Part shown: piece after piece, positions 1 to 9,091 of the stretch | Layout of the letters: the number at the start of each line of letters is the position of its first letter | How positions within the stretch are numbered: the first letter of the stretch is position 1 | Assembly: GCA_046704245.1 (NCBI GenBank) | Contig: JBJKSD010000029.1 | Coordinates: forward strand, 1 to 44,934 | Direction of reading: 5' to 3' | Length of the DNA: 44,934 nucleotides | From: UBA660 sp046704245 | Lineage (GTDB): Bacteria > Bacillota_I > Bacilli_A > RF39 > UBA660 | Notes under the pieces: generated by a model | Database searches by the model: none | What the model saw: the letters and a program-made list of their open reading frames with translations, nothing else | Told to the model about the DNA's origin: nothing | Made by a program: the position numbers and the translations under genes

Positions 1-1297
1 GATAAGAAGCAAAGTTAATTTGGTCCCCAGCGATTGTAAATACAAAGTATATATTATTGATGAAGTTCATATGTTATCAACTGGTGCCTTTAATGCATTA
101 TTAAAAACGCTAGAGGAACCTCCCGCACACGTTATTTTTATACTCGCAACTACTGAAGCTCATAAAGTACCAATAACTATAGTTTCACGATGCCAACGTT
201 TTGATTTTAAAAAGATTGATAACAGTAATATTGAATCTAAAATAAAAAAAATAGCTAAAAAAGAAAAAATAAAAATAGATAGTGAAGCAATAAGTGAAAT
301 AGCTCGTATAGCTGATGGAGCTTTAAGAGATGCAGAAGGCATCCTAGATAAGTTAATTGCTTATAGTAGTAATAATATAACTGTCCAAGATGTTTATACT
401 ATTAATGGTGTAGTATCTAGAGATAATATAGTAATGTTATTAAAATATTTATTAGAAAACAATAAGGAAGAAGTATTAAAATTAATTGATGAGTTATATG
501 CTAGTGGTAAAGATTTATTTAAATTGATTGAAAGTAGTATGATTTTTTTAAGAGATTATATTATATTTAAAAATGCTCCTAAGTACTTTGAAAATGATAA
601 GATTTTATATAAGTTCTATAAAGATATTGATTTAAATATAGATGAAATATATATATATGATCTAATAAAAGTATTAAATGATACTAGTAATACCATGAAA
701 ATATCTAATAATCCTAAAATTATTTTAGAGATAGCCCTATTAGGATATAAAAATCACCAACCAATCAATAAAATTAATGAAGAAATAAAAAAAATAGTCA
801 ATCAGAGTGAAGTTAAAGATTATATTGAAAATATAAAAAAGATTAGAATAAATAATATTTTAGTAAAAGCTGATAAAAAAATATTAAAAGAAATAAAAGA
901 GCAGTGGTTAAAAATAAAATCATATATCGTTGATCCTATTCATGGCCCTATTGCTGGTATTTTAGTTGATGCAGATGTTAAAGCTGCTAGTGATGAAAGC
1001 ATTTTAATAGCTTTTAAAAATATAGCAATGGCCGATAGAATAAATAATAATTTAAAAATGATAGAAAAAACAATTAAAAGCATTTTTAAAAAAATGTATA
1101 AAATAATTGCTACTACTGAAGAAGATTGGGAAAAAATAAAAAGTGATTATATTCAAAAGAAGAAAAAAGGTGAAAAGTACACAATAATAGATGAACCACC
1201 TTATAGTGAAATTCCTATAGTAAGTAAAAGTGAGAATGATGAATTTTTAAAGATGACAGTTGATTTATTTGGTGAAAATGTAGTAGAGATAGATTAA
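1..1297 (+). CDS. dnaX: DNA polymerase III subunit gamma/tau, 5' truncated
   Basis: This is the clamp-loader ATPase subunit that loads the sliding clamp and joins polymerase cores at the replication fork. The reading frame is open back to base 2, so the gene runs off the window edge; about the first 110 residues, including the P-loop, are missing. What remains starts just before the Walker B/DEXH-like segment (VYIIDEVHML), followed by LLKTLEEPP, the sensor-1 region ATTEAHKVP and the SRCQRF arginine-finger motif, all diagnostic of DnaX. The C-terminal half is Lys/Ile-rich and diverged, as in Firmicute tau. It is the first gene of the ancestral dnaX-ybaB-recR block and ends 13 bases before ybaB. 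No frameshift signal typical of gamma production was identified. Confidence 0.97.
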   Translation, partial: IRSKVNLVPSDCKYKVYIIDEVHMLSTGAFNALLKTLEEPPAHVIFILATTEAHKVPITIVSRCQRFDFKKIDNSNIESKIKKIAKKEKIKIDSEAISEIARIADGALRDAEGILDKLIAYSSNNITVQDVYTINGVVSRDNIVMLLKYLLENNKEEVLKLIDELYASGKDLFKLIESSMIFLRDYIIFKNAPKYFENDKILYKFYKDIDLNIDEIYIYDLIKVLNDTSNTMKISNNPKIILEIALLGYKNHQPINKINEEIKKIVNQSEVKDYIENIKKIRINNILVKADKKILKEIKEQWLKIKSYIVDPIHGPIAGILVDADVKAASDESILIAFKNIAMADRINNNLKMIEKTIKSIFKKMYKIIATTEEDWEKIKSDYIQKKKKGEKYTIIDEPPYSEIPIVSKSENDEFLKMTVDLFGENVVEID

Positions 1298-1310
1298 AGG
1301 AGATGATAAT

Positions 1311-1607
1311 ATGGATATTCAAAATATGTTAAAACAGGCACAGCGATTACAACAAGATATGTTAAAAGTAAAAAAAGAAATAGAAGAAAAAATATTTCCC
1401 GGGAAATATTCTTTTATTGAAGTTGAGGTAAATGGTAAGAAAGAAATAATAAAAATAAAGATTAATAAGGAAGAAATTAATAAAGATGATATTGAAATGC
1501 TTGAAGATATGCTAATTGTAGCTATTAATGATGCAGTTAAAAAAGTAGATAAAGAATATGAAGAGAAGATGGGAAAATTTAATTTAGGAATCCCAGGAAT
1601 GTTTTAG
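1311..1607 (+). CDS. ybaB: YbaB/EbfC family nucleoid-associated protein
   Basis: A 98-residue DNA-binding protein of the YbaB/EbfC family, small dimeric 'tweezer' proteins that coat DNA and almost always sit between dnaX and recR. The N-terminal MDIQNMLKQAQRLQQDM helix is typical, as is the C-terminal GKFNLGIPGMF, close to the family's MG-P-G-F ending. The start follows AAAGGAG with suitable spacing. The codons for residues 28-32 carry a perfect palindrome centred at 1400/1401, spelling Pro-Gly with the rare codons CCC and GGG; see the Noc-site entry. The gene is co-directional and tightly packed with dnaX and recR, so it is probably cotranscribed with them. Confidence 0.95.
   Translation: MDIQNMLKQAQRLQQDMLKVKKEIEEKIFPGKYSFIEVEVNGKKEIIKIKINKEEINKDDIEMLEDMLIVAINDAVKKVDKEYEEKMGKFNLGIPGMF
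1391..1410. promoter_or_regulatory. Noc-binding-site-like palindrome, copy 1
   Basis: A perfect 20-bp palindrome with core ATTTCCCGGGAAAT at 1394-1407, lying inside ybaB. The core is identical to the published B. subtilis Noc binding consensus (nucleoid occlusion factor, a ParB paralogue). It forces rare CCC and GGG codons in an AT-rich gene, which argues for selection on the DNA. Binding by a Noc protein is inferred; no noc gene lies in this window. Confidence 0.75.
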
Positions 1608-1617
1608 GAGTGTTAAT

Positions 1618-2217
1618 ATGATATATCCAGAAAGTTTGAAGTTTTTAGTAGAATCATTTAAAAAACTGCCAGGTATTGGTGAAAAGACAGCAGAACGTTT
1701 AGCATTTGCTGTTATTGATTTAGATGATGAATCAGCAGCTCAATTTTCTGATAGTATAAAAAATGTTAAGAATAAAATAGGTAGATGTAAAGTATGTAAT
1801 CATTTATCAGAGAAAGAAGTATGTGATATTTGTTCTGACAAAAAGAGAGATAATAAGATTTTATGTATTGTTGAGGAACCTAAAAATATTATATTGTTTG
1901 AAAAAATAGGAGTATATAATGGTCTATATCATGTGTTAGATGGATTAATTTCACCGCTTGATGGAGTTGGACCTGAGGACATAAATATTGATGGTTTAAT
2001 AAAAAGAATAGGAAAATCAAAATTTAAGGAGATTATATTTGCACTTCGTCCAAGTATTGAGGGGGAGACAACAATGCTATATATTTCTAAAATGTTAGAA
2101 GGTTCAGATATAGCTATTTCAAAAATAGCTTATGGTATTCCTATGGGCGCTGATATGGAATATATAGATGTTATGACATTAGAATTAGCACTAACTGATC
2201 GCAAAAAAATATCATAG
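1618..2217 (+). CDS. recR: Recombination mediator protein RecR
   Basis: RecR (199 residues, normal length) works with RecO and RecF to load RecA on gapped DNA. The domains are in the usual order: an N-terminal helix-hairpin-helix (KLPGIGEKTAERLAF, residues 16-30), a four-cysteine zinc finger (Cys57, 60, 69, 72), and a Toprim domain from about residue 80 (ILCIVEEPKN, then LDGLISPLDGVGP). The C-terminal ARG/IPMG segment (AYGIPMGADMEYID) is also present. It starts 10 bases after ybaB with a GGAG ribosome binding site at the end of that gene, the classic dnaX-ybaB-recR arrangement. Confidence 0.98.
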   Translation: MIYPESLKFLVESFKKLPGIGEKTAERLAFAVIDLDDESAAQFSDSIKNVKNKIGRCKVCNHLSEKEVCDICSDKKRDNKILCIVEEPKNIILFEKIGVYNGLYHVLDGLISPLDGVGPEDINIDGLIKRIGKSKFKEIIFALRPSIEGETTMLYISKMLEGSDIAISKIAYGIPMGADMEYIDVMTLELALTDRKKIS

Positions 2218-2255
2218 TATTTAATTTTAATCATATATACTTACTGGAGGCATAT

Positions 2256-2444
2256 ATGATTAAAAGAATATATAAAATAGTTAAATCAGTAGTATTGGCT
2301 GCTTTTGTTTTATATGGGTATAATATTATTGCAGCACCATTAAATTTAATAATTCCAATTAATTATGTAACAGTATTATTAGTAGCAATATTAGGGATAC
2401 CAGCCATATTTGGACTAGTAATAATATTATTACTAGGATTTTAA
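2256..2444 (+). CDS. bofA: Pro-sigma-K processing inhibitor BofA family protein
   Basis: A 62-residue integral membrane protein with two hydrophobic segments (about residues 8-28 and 36-61) and the BofA signature IPIN-(Y)-VT-LL-ILGIPA in the second. In Bacillus, BofA sits in the outer forespore membrane and with SpoIVFA restrains the SpoIVFB protease that activates sigma-K. It follows recR, as in B. subtilis, and a GGAGG site precedes the ATG. The family match is by motif and position. It is one of several sporulation genes in the window and implies a mother-cell checkpoint, although spoIVF genes are not visible here. Confidence 0.85.
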   Translation: MIKRIYKIVKSVVLAAFVLYGYNIIAAPLNLIIPINYVTVLLVAILGIPAIFGLVIILLLGF

Positions 2445-2456
2445 GAGGGTGATGAT

Positions 2457-3440
2457 ATGTTTGATGATTATAAAGTGGGACAACCATTAGTATATGATTT
2501 TTTAATAAATAGCATCAAAAATAATAAAATATCACATGCTTATCTATTTGATGTAAGTGGTTTGAATAATAAAGATAAGTTTGCCATAGCATTTGCTAAG
2601 CTTTTAATTTGCCCTAATTTTTTTTCTAATATTATAGATAAATGTAATAATTGTAATCTATGTAATAGAATTGATAACGGTAATTATACAGAAATTAAAA
2701 TTGTTGAGCCAGATGGTTTATGGATACGAAAAGAGCAAGTTATGGAATTACAACAAGCATTTGCTACTAAAGCTGTCGAAGGAAAATATAAAATATATAT
2801 AATAAAAGATAGTGAACGCCTAAATAAGCATGCTGCTAACAGTATTTTAAAATTTTTAGAGGAACCAGCTGATAATATAATAGCAATTTTATTAACTAAT
2901 AATATTTATCAAATGTTACCAACTATCTTATCTCGTTGTCAAATTATTACTTTAGCTAAGGAATTAACTGATGATAGATTAGATGAATATAAAAAGCAAT
3001 TTGGAATGGCGAAAGCTAAATTATTATCTTATCTATCTTATAATTTTAAAAATAATAATAATAATTTAAATATTGATAATTATGTAAATATGATTGATAT
3101 AGCGATTAAATTTATCATTAAACTAGAGGAAAATAAACATTATGGTTTGTTAGTATCAAAAAAAATGTGGCATGATTATTTTATTGATAAAGATCATATT
3201 TTATTTGGATTAGATGCGATTATTCTGTTTTACAGAGATGTAATCAATGATATATGTAACCGCGAGATAGAATTTTTTAATGAATATCATAAAGATATAA
3301 AGAATATTGCTAAATTAAATGATATAATGCAAGTAATAGATAAAATTAAGATTATTGTTGATATGAAAGAAAAAATTAATAATAATATCAATAACCAATT
3401 ATTAATTGATAAACTAATTATTGAAATAGCGGAGGTGTAA
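2457..3440 (+). CDS. holB: DNA polymerase III subunit delta' (HolB)
   Basis: The delta' clamp-loader subunit, 327 residues. It has the AAA+ fold but lacks a proper P-loop (FDVSGLNNKDKFA takes its place), as expected for delta', which does not hydrolyse ATP. A zinc-binding cysteine cluster (Cys52, 63, 66, 69) and the SRC motif (LPTILSRCQII, near residue 157) are present, as is ILKFLEEPADN. Compared with B. subtilis, tmk, yaaQ and yaaR are absent between bofA and holB. It starts 12 bases after bofA and ends 1 base before yaaT, indicating one transcript. Confidence 0.94.
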   Translation: MFDDYKVGQPLVYDFLINSIKNNKISHAYLFDVSGLNNKDKFAIAFAKLLICPNFFSNIIDKCNNCNLCNRIDNGNYTEIKIVEPDGLWIRKEQVMELQQAFATKAVEGKYKIYIIKDSERLNKHAANSILKFLEEPADNIIAILLTNNIYQMLPTILSRCQIITLAKELTDDRLDEYKKQFGMAKAKLLSYLSYNFKNNNNNLNIDNYVNMIDIAIKFIIKLEENKHYGLLVSKKMWHDYFIDKDHILFGLDAIILFYRDVINDICNREIEFFNEYHKDIKNIAKLNDIMQVIDKIKIIVDMKEKINNNINNQLLIDKLIIEIAEV

Positions 3441-3441
3441 T

Positions 3442-4239
3442 ATGTTTAAAGTAGTTGGAGTAACTTTTAATGAGGGTGGTAGAACTTATTTTTTCTCTCC
3501 TAATGACTTAGATTTAAAAAAGGGGATGGATGTTATTGTTGAGACTGAAAAGGGTCTCCAATACGCTAAAATTAGTTCTGACCTTAAAGAGGAAAAAAAG
3601 CAAAATTTATTATTACCTTTAAAGAAAGTTATTAGAATTGCTACATATGATGATAAAAGAGTTAATCAACGAAATATAAAAGATGCGCAGACAGCTATAA
3701 ATGAATGTAATAAATTAATCAAGAAACACGAATTAGATATGCGTTTAGTAGATGCTAATTTTACTTTTGATCGCAAGCAATTAATATTTTATTTTTTATC
3801 AGATAATCGCGTTGACTTTCGCCAATTAGCTAAAGATTTAGCGCAAATTTATAAAACGAGAATAGAATTAAGGCAAATTGGTGTTCGTGATAAAGCAAAA
3901 GGAACTGGAGGTTTAGGTCCTTGCGGTAGAATGTTATGTTGTGCAAGATTTTTAACTGATTTTGAAAGTGTATCGATAAATATGGCTAAAAATCAGAACC
4001 TTGCTTTAAATCCTACAAAAATAAATGGTGTTTGTGGCCGCCTTCTATGTTGTTTAAATTATGAAGATGATAATTATCGAGTATGTAAAAGAGGTTTACC
4101 TGAAATAGGGAAGAAAATAAAAACTAAATTTGGTGAGGGCGAAGTAGTGTCGGTTGATATTTTAAATCGTACTTATCGTATATTTATAGAAGGACACGGT
4201 TATATAGAAGAAAAATTAGATGAAGTAAAAAAGAAATAA
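3442..4239 (+). CDS. yaaT: PSP1 domain protein YaaT (RicT)
   Basis: A homologue of B. subtilis YaaT/RicT (265 residues), part of the RicA-RicF-RicT (Y) complex that assists RNase Y and influences sporulation and competence. The PSP1 domain occupies roughly residues 60-150. The C-terminal cysteine-rich region follows, with Cys161, 166, 167 and Cys198, 203, 204, 215 in CGRMLCC and CGRLLCC motifs, which in the Bacillus complex are tied to Fe-S clusters. The gene begins one base after the holB stop, matching the conserved holB-yaaT pair. The motifs and neighbour make the call secure; the physiological role in this organism is inferred. Confidence 0.95.
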   Translation: MFKVVGVTFNEGGRTYFFSPNDLDLKKGMDVIVETEKGLQYAKISSDLKEEKKQNLLLPLKKVIRIATYDDKRVNQRNIKDAQTAINECNKLIKKHELDMRLVDANFTFDRKQLIFYFLSDNRVDFRQLAKDLAQIYKTRIELRQIGVRDKAKGTGGLGPCGRMLCCARFLTDFESVSINMAKNQNLALNPTKINGVCGRLLCCLNYEDDNYRVCKRGLPEIGKKIKTKFGEGEVVSVDILNRTYRIFIEGHGYIEEKLDEVKKK

Positions 4240-4258
4240 AAAGATATGAGGAATGTAA

Positions 4259-5092
4259 ATGTGGCGAAAAAGTTATGATGGTTCTCCATCATTGTATTTA
4301 ATACCTACACCTATTGGTAATCTAGATGATATAACACTAAGGGCTATTAAACTATTACAAGAAGTAGAAGTTATATTTTGCGAAGATACTAGAGTTACTG
4401 GTGAGTTATTAAATTATTTAAATATAAAGAAAAAATTAATATCATGTAACGAGCAAAATGAAAATAAGATTAAAGAAACTATTTTAGAATACTTACAACA
4501 AAATAAAAATATTGCCCTAGTTACTGATAGAGGAACACCAATAATAAGTGATCCCGGATATAAAATAATTAGTTATATCATTAAAGAGGGATATAATGTT
4601 ATTGGATTACCCGGACCAACTGCCCTGATTCCGGCTTTAATTGTTTCTGGTATAGCACCACACCCTTTTCTTTTCTATGGCTTTTTAAATAGTAAAGAAG
4701 TAAAAAAAGAAAAGGAGTTAGAAAAATTAAAATCAATGGAGCATACAATTATATTTTATGAAGCTCCCCATCGAATTAAAAATACATTATTAAAAATTAA
4801 AGAAATATTAGGTAATCGTAAAGTTTCTATTTCCCGGGAAATAAGTAAAAAATTTGAAGAGATATTTTATGGAACGGTTGAAGAGAGTATTAATGAAAAT
4901 ATTAATTTAAAAGGGGAATTTGTTATAGTGGTTGAAGGAAATAATGAAAAAGATTATAATCATCTGACTATTATTGAACATATTAACCTATATATAAAAG
5001 AAGGGTATAGTGAAAAAGAAGCAATAAAGAAAGTAGCTAACGATAGAAATATAGCTAAAAATATTATCTATAAGGAATATCATGTGAGGTGA
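4259..5092 (+). CDS. rsmI: 16S rRNA (cytidine(1402)-2'-O)-methyltransferase RsmI
   Basis: RsmI uses SAM to 2'-O-methylate C1402 of 16S rRNA in the P-site. The 277-residue protein has the tetrapyrrole-methylase fold with YLIPTPIGNLDDITLRA near the N-terminus, EDTRVTG, the SAM-site segment TDRGTPIISDPGY, LPGPTALIPAL and the SREISKKFEE motif near residue 191. The start is chosen for the GAGGAA site at 4248-4253 and the conserved N-terminus. yabA and yabB, which precede it in B. subtilis, are missing. The codons of the SREIS motif carry the second Noc-like palindrome. Confidence 0.97.
   Translation: MWRKSYDGSPSLYLIPTPIGNLDDITLRAIKLLQEVEVIFCEDTRVTGELLNYLNIKKKLISCNEQNENKIKETILEYLQQNKNIALVTDRGTPIISDPGYKIISYIIKEGYNVIGLPGPTALIPALIVSGIAPHPFLFYGFLNSKEVKKEKELEKLKSMEHTIIFYEAPHRIKNTLLKIKEILGNRKVSISREISKKFEEIFYGTVEESINENINLKGEFVIVVEGNNEKDYNHLTIIEHINLYIKEGYSEKEAIKKVANDRNIAKNIIYKEYHVR
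4828..4843. promoter_or_regulatory. Noc-binding-site-like palindrome, copy 2
   Basis: A perfect 16-bp palindrome with the same ATTTCCCGGGAAAT core (4829-4842), here inside rsmI and in a different reading phase from the ybaB copy. It encodes part of the conserved SREI motif, using the rare Arg codon CGG. Recurrence in a different frame and gene makes a protein-level explanation unlikely; a DNA-level role is inferred. Confidence 0.72.
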
Positions 5093-5096
5093 GATA

Positions 5097-5669
5097 ATGA
5101 AATTAATTGTTGGACTAGGAAATCCAGGAGAAAAATACACTAATAATCGTCATAATGTCGGTTTTAAAGTAATAGATGAAATTAGTAAAAGATTAAATAT
5201 AAATGTTAGTAAAGAAAAATTTGGTGGTCTTTATGGTGATGGTTTATATAAAGAAGAAAAGATTATTTTATTAAAACCAATGACATATATCAATTTATCT
5301 GGTGAGGTTATAAGACAATATATTGCTTTTTATAAAATCAATATTGACGATATTTTAATTATTAGTGATGATTTAGATATTGAATTAGGGGGTTTAAAAC
5401 TAAAACAAAGTGGTGGATCAGGAGGCCATAATGGTCTTAAAAACATTGAATTACATTTAGAAACTGATAATTATAAACGATTAAAAATAGGTATATCCAA
5501 AGATAAAACTATATTAACTAAAGATTATGTATTGGGTAATTTTACCGAAAATGAGCAAAATATAATTAATAAGACAATTGAAAGAGCTGCTGATATCTGT
5601 ATTGATTTTATTACAATAGAATTTATGCAACTGATGAATAAGTATAATACAAAAGAGGAGATCATTTAA
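5097..5669 (+). CDS. pth: Peptidyl-tRNA hydrolase
   Basis: Pth (190 residues, normal length) releases peptides from prematurely dropped peptidyl-tRNA. It begins MKLIVGLGNPGEKY and has the catalytic-histidine segment NNRHNVGF (His19), then KPMTYINLSGE, DDLDIELG and SGGSGGHNGLKNIE, all hallmarks of the family. It starts only 4 bases after rsmI, with a GTGAGGTGAG site overlapping the rsmI end. In B. subtilis pth also lies directly upstream of mfd, but further along, after spoVG and ctc, so a block has been shortened or moved here. A weak stem (5659-5664 with 5673-5678) followed by five T's lies after the stop codon; its effect on mfd is uncertain. Confidence 0.97.
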   Translation: MKLIVGLGNPGEKYTNNRHNVGFKVIDEISKRLNINVSKEKFGGLYGDGLYKEEKIILLKPMTYINLSGEVIRQYIAFYKINIDDILIISDDLDIELGGLKLKQSGGSGGHNGLKNIELHLETDNYKRLKIGISKDKTILTKDYVLGNFTENEQNIINKTIERAADICIDFITIEFMQLMNKYNTKEEII

Positions 5670-5699
5670 AATTGATCTTTTTCATGCGGAGGGGAAACA

Positions 5700-8600
5700 A
5701 TGAGTATATTCAACAATATATTTAAAGATATAGATAATAATATAAATGTTGTTGGCTTAAATGATGAATTAAATGCTATATATATATATTCATATTTTAA
5801 GAAAAATAATGAAGATGTTATTGTTGTAACTAATACATTATTTGAAGCTAATAAATTATATGATTCACTTAGAACATACACTGATGAAGTGTATTTTTTC
5901 CCAGCTGATGATTTTCTTACTAGCGAAGCTATAGCTATAAGCCCCGATTTAAAGCTTATTAGATTAGATACTATTAATCATTTAATTGATAAAGGACATA
6001 AGATAGTGGTTACCCATCTAATGGGATATTTAAGATATTTACCCACTAAACAATTATGGCAAGATAGTATTATTCATCTTAAAGTAAATGATGAGTATGA
6101 TATAAAGGAATTATTTAAAAAACTATTTAATATTGGTTATACTCGGGAAATAATAGTAGGGAAGACTGGGGAAATGGCGTTAAGAGGCTATGTTTTAGAT
6201 ATTTTCCCTATTAATGAAAAGAAAGCTATTAGATTGGAATTTTTTGGTGATACAATAGAATCAATAAGATATTTTGATGTTGATACTCAACGCTCATTAG
6301 GAGACCTTAACAAAATATCAATATATCCATATGATGAATTTATTGTACCAGATAATATAAATGAAGATGTTTTAAGAAAACAAAAAAACTTACCATTAAT
6401 TTTAAAAGATATAGCGTCAATAAAAGATTATTTAACTAATCCAACTATTGTGTATAAAGATTATAATCAATTAAAAAATGCTTATTTAATTTTAAGAGAA
6501 GAAATTTATAACTACCATATTGAGAAAGATGTAAATACCAAGACTAATTATATGCATGATTTTTATGATATATATTCACCTAAAAATATATATTTAATGA
6601 CTATCGATAATGTGATTGATAAAAATATAAAAGTTAGAAAATACGATAGTAAAGAAATAGACAAATTTGATGGAAATATTATAAAAATAAAAAATTATAT
6701 CAATAATATGATAAAGTTAAATAAGACTGTAATAATTGCCTTAACTAATGATCTGCATATTAATAATTTTATAAAACATTTGGATGAAAATTATGTTATT
6801 ACTAATGAAAATAAGATAATAGATAAAAGGATTAATATTATTAAAAGAGATATTAATCATGGATTTATTATTGGTGATCTAGTAGTTATTACTGAATATG
6901 AATTATTTAAAGCTAGAACTGAAGTTATAAAGAAACAATCTAACTTTAAATATAGTACTAAAATAAAAGATATTGCTAAAATAAAAATAGGTGACTATGT
7001 TGTTCACAATACTCATGGTATAGGTATTTATATGGGCGTTACAACATTGACTGTCAATGGTCTTAAAAAAGACTACCTATTAATTAAATATAGTGGTAAT
7101 GATAAATTATATATACCAGTTGAAAAGATAGATTTAATAAGTAAGTTTTCAGGTTCTGAATCTTATACTCCTAAAATAAATCATCTAGGAGGTACTGAAT
7201 GGCAGAAGACTAAACTACGTATTAAGGGTAAAATAAAAGATATTGCTGATAAATTGTTAAAATTAGCAGCCATTAGGGAAGCAACTATTGGTTATAAATT
7301 TAATAAAGATACTGAAGAGCAATTAATATTTGAAAAAGGTTTTATTTATGAAGAAACAGAGGATCAGATTAGAGCTACCGAAGAAATAAAGAAAGATATG
7401 GAAAAAGATAGACCAATGGATAGATTATTATGTGGTGATGTTGGTTATGGTAAAACTGAAGTAGCTTTTAGAGCTATGTTTAAAGCGGTATTAAACGCTA
7501 AACAAGTAGCTTATTTATGCCCCACCACTATTCTTTCTAAACAACAGTATGAAAGTGCTTTAGAACGATTTTCAGACTTTCCAATTAATATTGAATTGTT
7601 AAATAGATTTACCCCTTTAAAAAAAGAAAAACAGATCATAGAGGACTTAAAAAATGGTAGAGTAGATATCTTATTTGGCACCCATAAAATATTAAATGAG
7701 AAAGTTAAATTTAAGGACCTAGGCTTGTTAATAGTTGATGAGGAACAGAGGTTTGGAGTTCTCCAGAAGGAAAAAATTAAAGAGTATAAAGCTAATGTTG
7801 ATGTATTAACATTATCAGCTACTCCTATTCCAAGAACTTTGCAGATGTCAATGATAGGACTTAGAGATTTATCATTAATAGAAACACCCCCTATCAATAG
7901 ATATCCAATTCAAACTTATGTATTACCTTTTAACTTAGAAATAATAAAACAAGCTGTATATAGAGAGTTGTCGCGTCATGGACAAGTATTTATCTTATAT
8001 AATAAGGTTGATAATATGCTTGATAAGGTAGAAGAGATAAGTAAATTAGTTCCTGATGCCTCAGTAACTTATGCTCATGGTCAAATGAAGAAAACAGAAC
8101 TTGAAAGGAGGATGTTATCTTTCATAAATAAGGAATATGATATTCTAGTTTGTAGTACGATAATTGAAACTGGAATAGATATTCCTAATGTCAATACTTT
8201 AATAATAATTGATGCTGATAAGTTTGGGCTCAGTCAACTTTATCAAATAAGAGGTAGAGTAGGTCGCAGTGATCGAATTGCCTATGCTTATTTAATGTAT
8301 GATGACCGTAAAGTACTAAATGATAATGCAGTAAAAAGACTAAATGTCATAAAGGAGTTCACTGAGTTAGGAAGTGGTTTTGCGATAGCTGCTAGAGATT
8401 TATCGATACGAGGTGCTGGTGATATTCTCGGTAGTGAACAGGCAGGCTTTATCGATGCTATAGGAATAGAATTATATATTAAAATGTTAAATGAAGAAGT
8501 AGCTAGATTAAAGGGAGAAAAGATTCCAATTGAAGAAGAAGTATCAATTGATGAAAAACCACTAATCAACGTTGAAACCCATATTGATGATAAATATGTA

Positions 8601-9026
8601 TCAGAAGAAGAAATTAAGATAGAGATTCATAAGAAAATTAACAACATTGATTCATTAGTTAAATTAAAAGCTATTAAAGAAGAATTAGAAGATCGATTTG
8701 GAAAAATATCTGATAGTATTGAAATCTATATGTATCAAGAATGGTTCGAAAAATTAGCTAAAAAATTAAATATTATTAAAGTAGTACAAACTAACAAAGA
8801 TATAGAAATTACATTTGCACCCATTATTTCAAGCCGTATAGACGGTGAGAAATTATTTATGGCAGCATATAATATTAGTAATATGTTTCAATTTAAATAT
8901 AAAAAAGATCGATTGAGTATTAAATTAAATATCAACAAATTAAAAAAACACTATATATATTATGTGACAGAATTACTTCAATCAATGATAAAAATGATAT
9001 CTAATAAAAATATTAATATTAATTGA
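5700..9026 (+). CDS. mfd: Transcription-repair coupling factor Mfd
   Basis: Mfd (1108 residues) removes RNA polymerase stalled at lesions and recruits UvrAB. The N-terminal UvrB-like module has diverged. The CarD/RID-like polymerase-binding domain begins near residue 428 (KIGDYVVHNTHGIGIYMG). The helicase motor follows, with Walker A GDVGYGKT at residues 579-586, DEEQ at 680-683, TLSATPIPRTLQM, and motif VI QIRGRVGRSDR. The TRG segment and the C-terminal autoinhibitory TRCF domain complete it. It is slightly shorter than the Bacillus protein (about 1177 residues), mainly in the N-terminal half. A GGAGGGG site precedes the ATG. It ends the long first operon. Confidence 0.98.
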   Translation: MSIFNNIFKDIDNNINVVGLNDELNAIYIYSYFKKNNEDVIVVTNTLFEANKLYDSLRTYTDEVYFFPADDFLTSEAIAISPDLKLIRLDTINHLIDKGHKIVVTHLMGYLRYLPTKQLWQDSIIHLKVNDEYDIKELFKKLFNIGYTREIIVGKTGEMALRGYVLDIFPINEKKAIRLEFFGDTIESIRYFDVDTQRSLGDLNKISIYPYDEFIVPDNINEDVLRKQKNLPLILKDIASIKDYLTNPTIVYKDYNQLKNAYLILREEIYNYHIEKDVNTKTNYMHDFYDIYSPKNIYLMTIDNVIDKNIKVRKYDSKEIDKFDGNIIKIKNYINNMIKLNKTVIIALTNDLHINNFIKHLDENYVITNENKIIDKRINIIKRDINHGFIIGDLVVITEYELFKARTEVIKKQSNFKYSTKIKDIAKIKIGDYVVHNTHGIGIYMGVTTLTVNGLKKDYLLIKYSGNDKLYIPVEKIDLISKFSGSESYTPKINHLGGTEWQKTKLRIKGKIKDIADKLLKLAAIREATIGYKFNKDTEEQLIFEKGFIYEETEDQIRATEEIKKDMEKDRPMDRLLCGDVGYGKTEVAFRAMFKAVLNAKQVAYLCPTTILSKQQYESALERFSDFPINIELLNRFTPLKKEKQIIEDLKNGRVDILFGTHKILNEKVKFKDLGLLIVDEEQRFGVLQKEKIKEYKANVDVLTLSATPIPRTLQMSMIGLRDLSLIETPPINRYPIQTYVLPFNLEIIKQAVYRELSRHGQVFILYNKVDNMLDKVEEISKLVPDASVTYAHGQMKKTELERRMLSFINKEYDILVCSTIIETGIDIPNVNTLIIIDADKFGLSQLYQIRGRVGRSDRIAYAYLMYDDRKVLNDNAVKRLNVIKEFTELGSGFAIAARDLSIRGAGDILGSEQAGFIDAIGIELYIKMLNEEVARLKGEKIPIEEEVSIDEKPLINVETHIDDKYVSEEEIKIEIHKKINNIDSLVKLKAIKEELEDRFGKISDSIEIYMYQEWFEKLAKKLNIIKVVQTNKDIEITFAPIISSRIDGEKLFMAAYNISNMFQFKYKKDRLSIKLNINKLKKHYIYYVTELLQSMIKMISNKNININ

Positions 9027-9091
9027 TTGTAATATTTTGGCAAATATCACGCACAATATTTATAGAAACTTAAAGGAAGGTGAGGTATGCC

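Noticed and set aside
5659..5682. Terminator between pth and mfd
   Set aside because: Only a 6-bp AT-rich stem with an 8-base loop and five T's; too weak to list separately, though noted under pth.
7511..7897. A 128-codon open frame on the minus strand inside mfd
   Set aside because: It lies opposite conserved Mfd helicase motifs, has no ribosome binding site and shows low-complexity Ser/Leu content typical of an antisense shadow.
9027..9091. Sigma-G promoter for spoVT
   Set aside because: AT-rich sequence offers only poor matches to the -35 and -10 elements, so none is listed.
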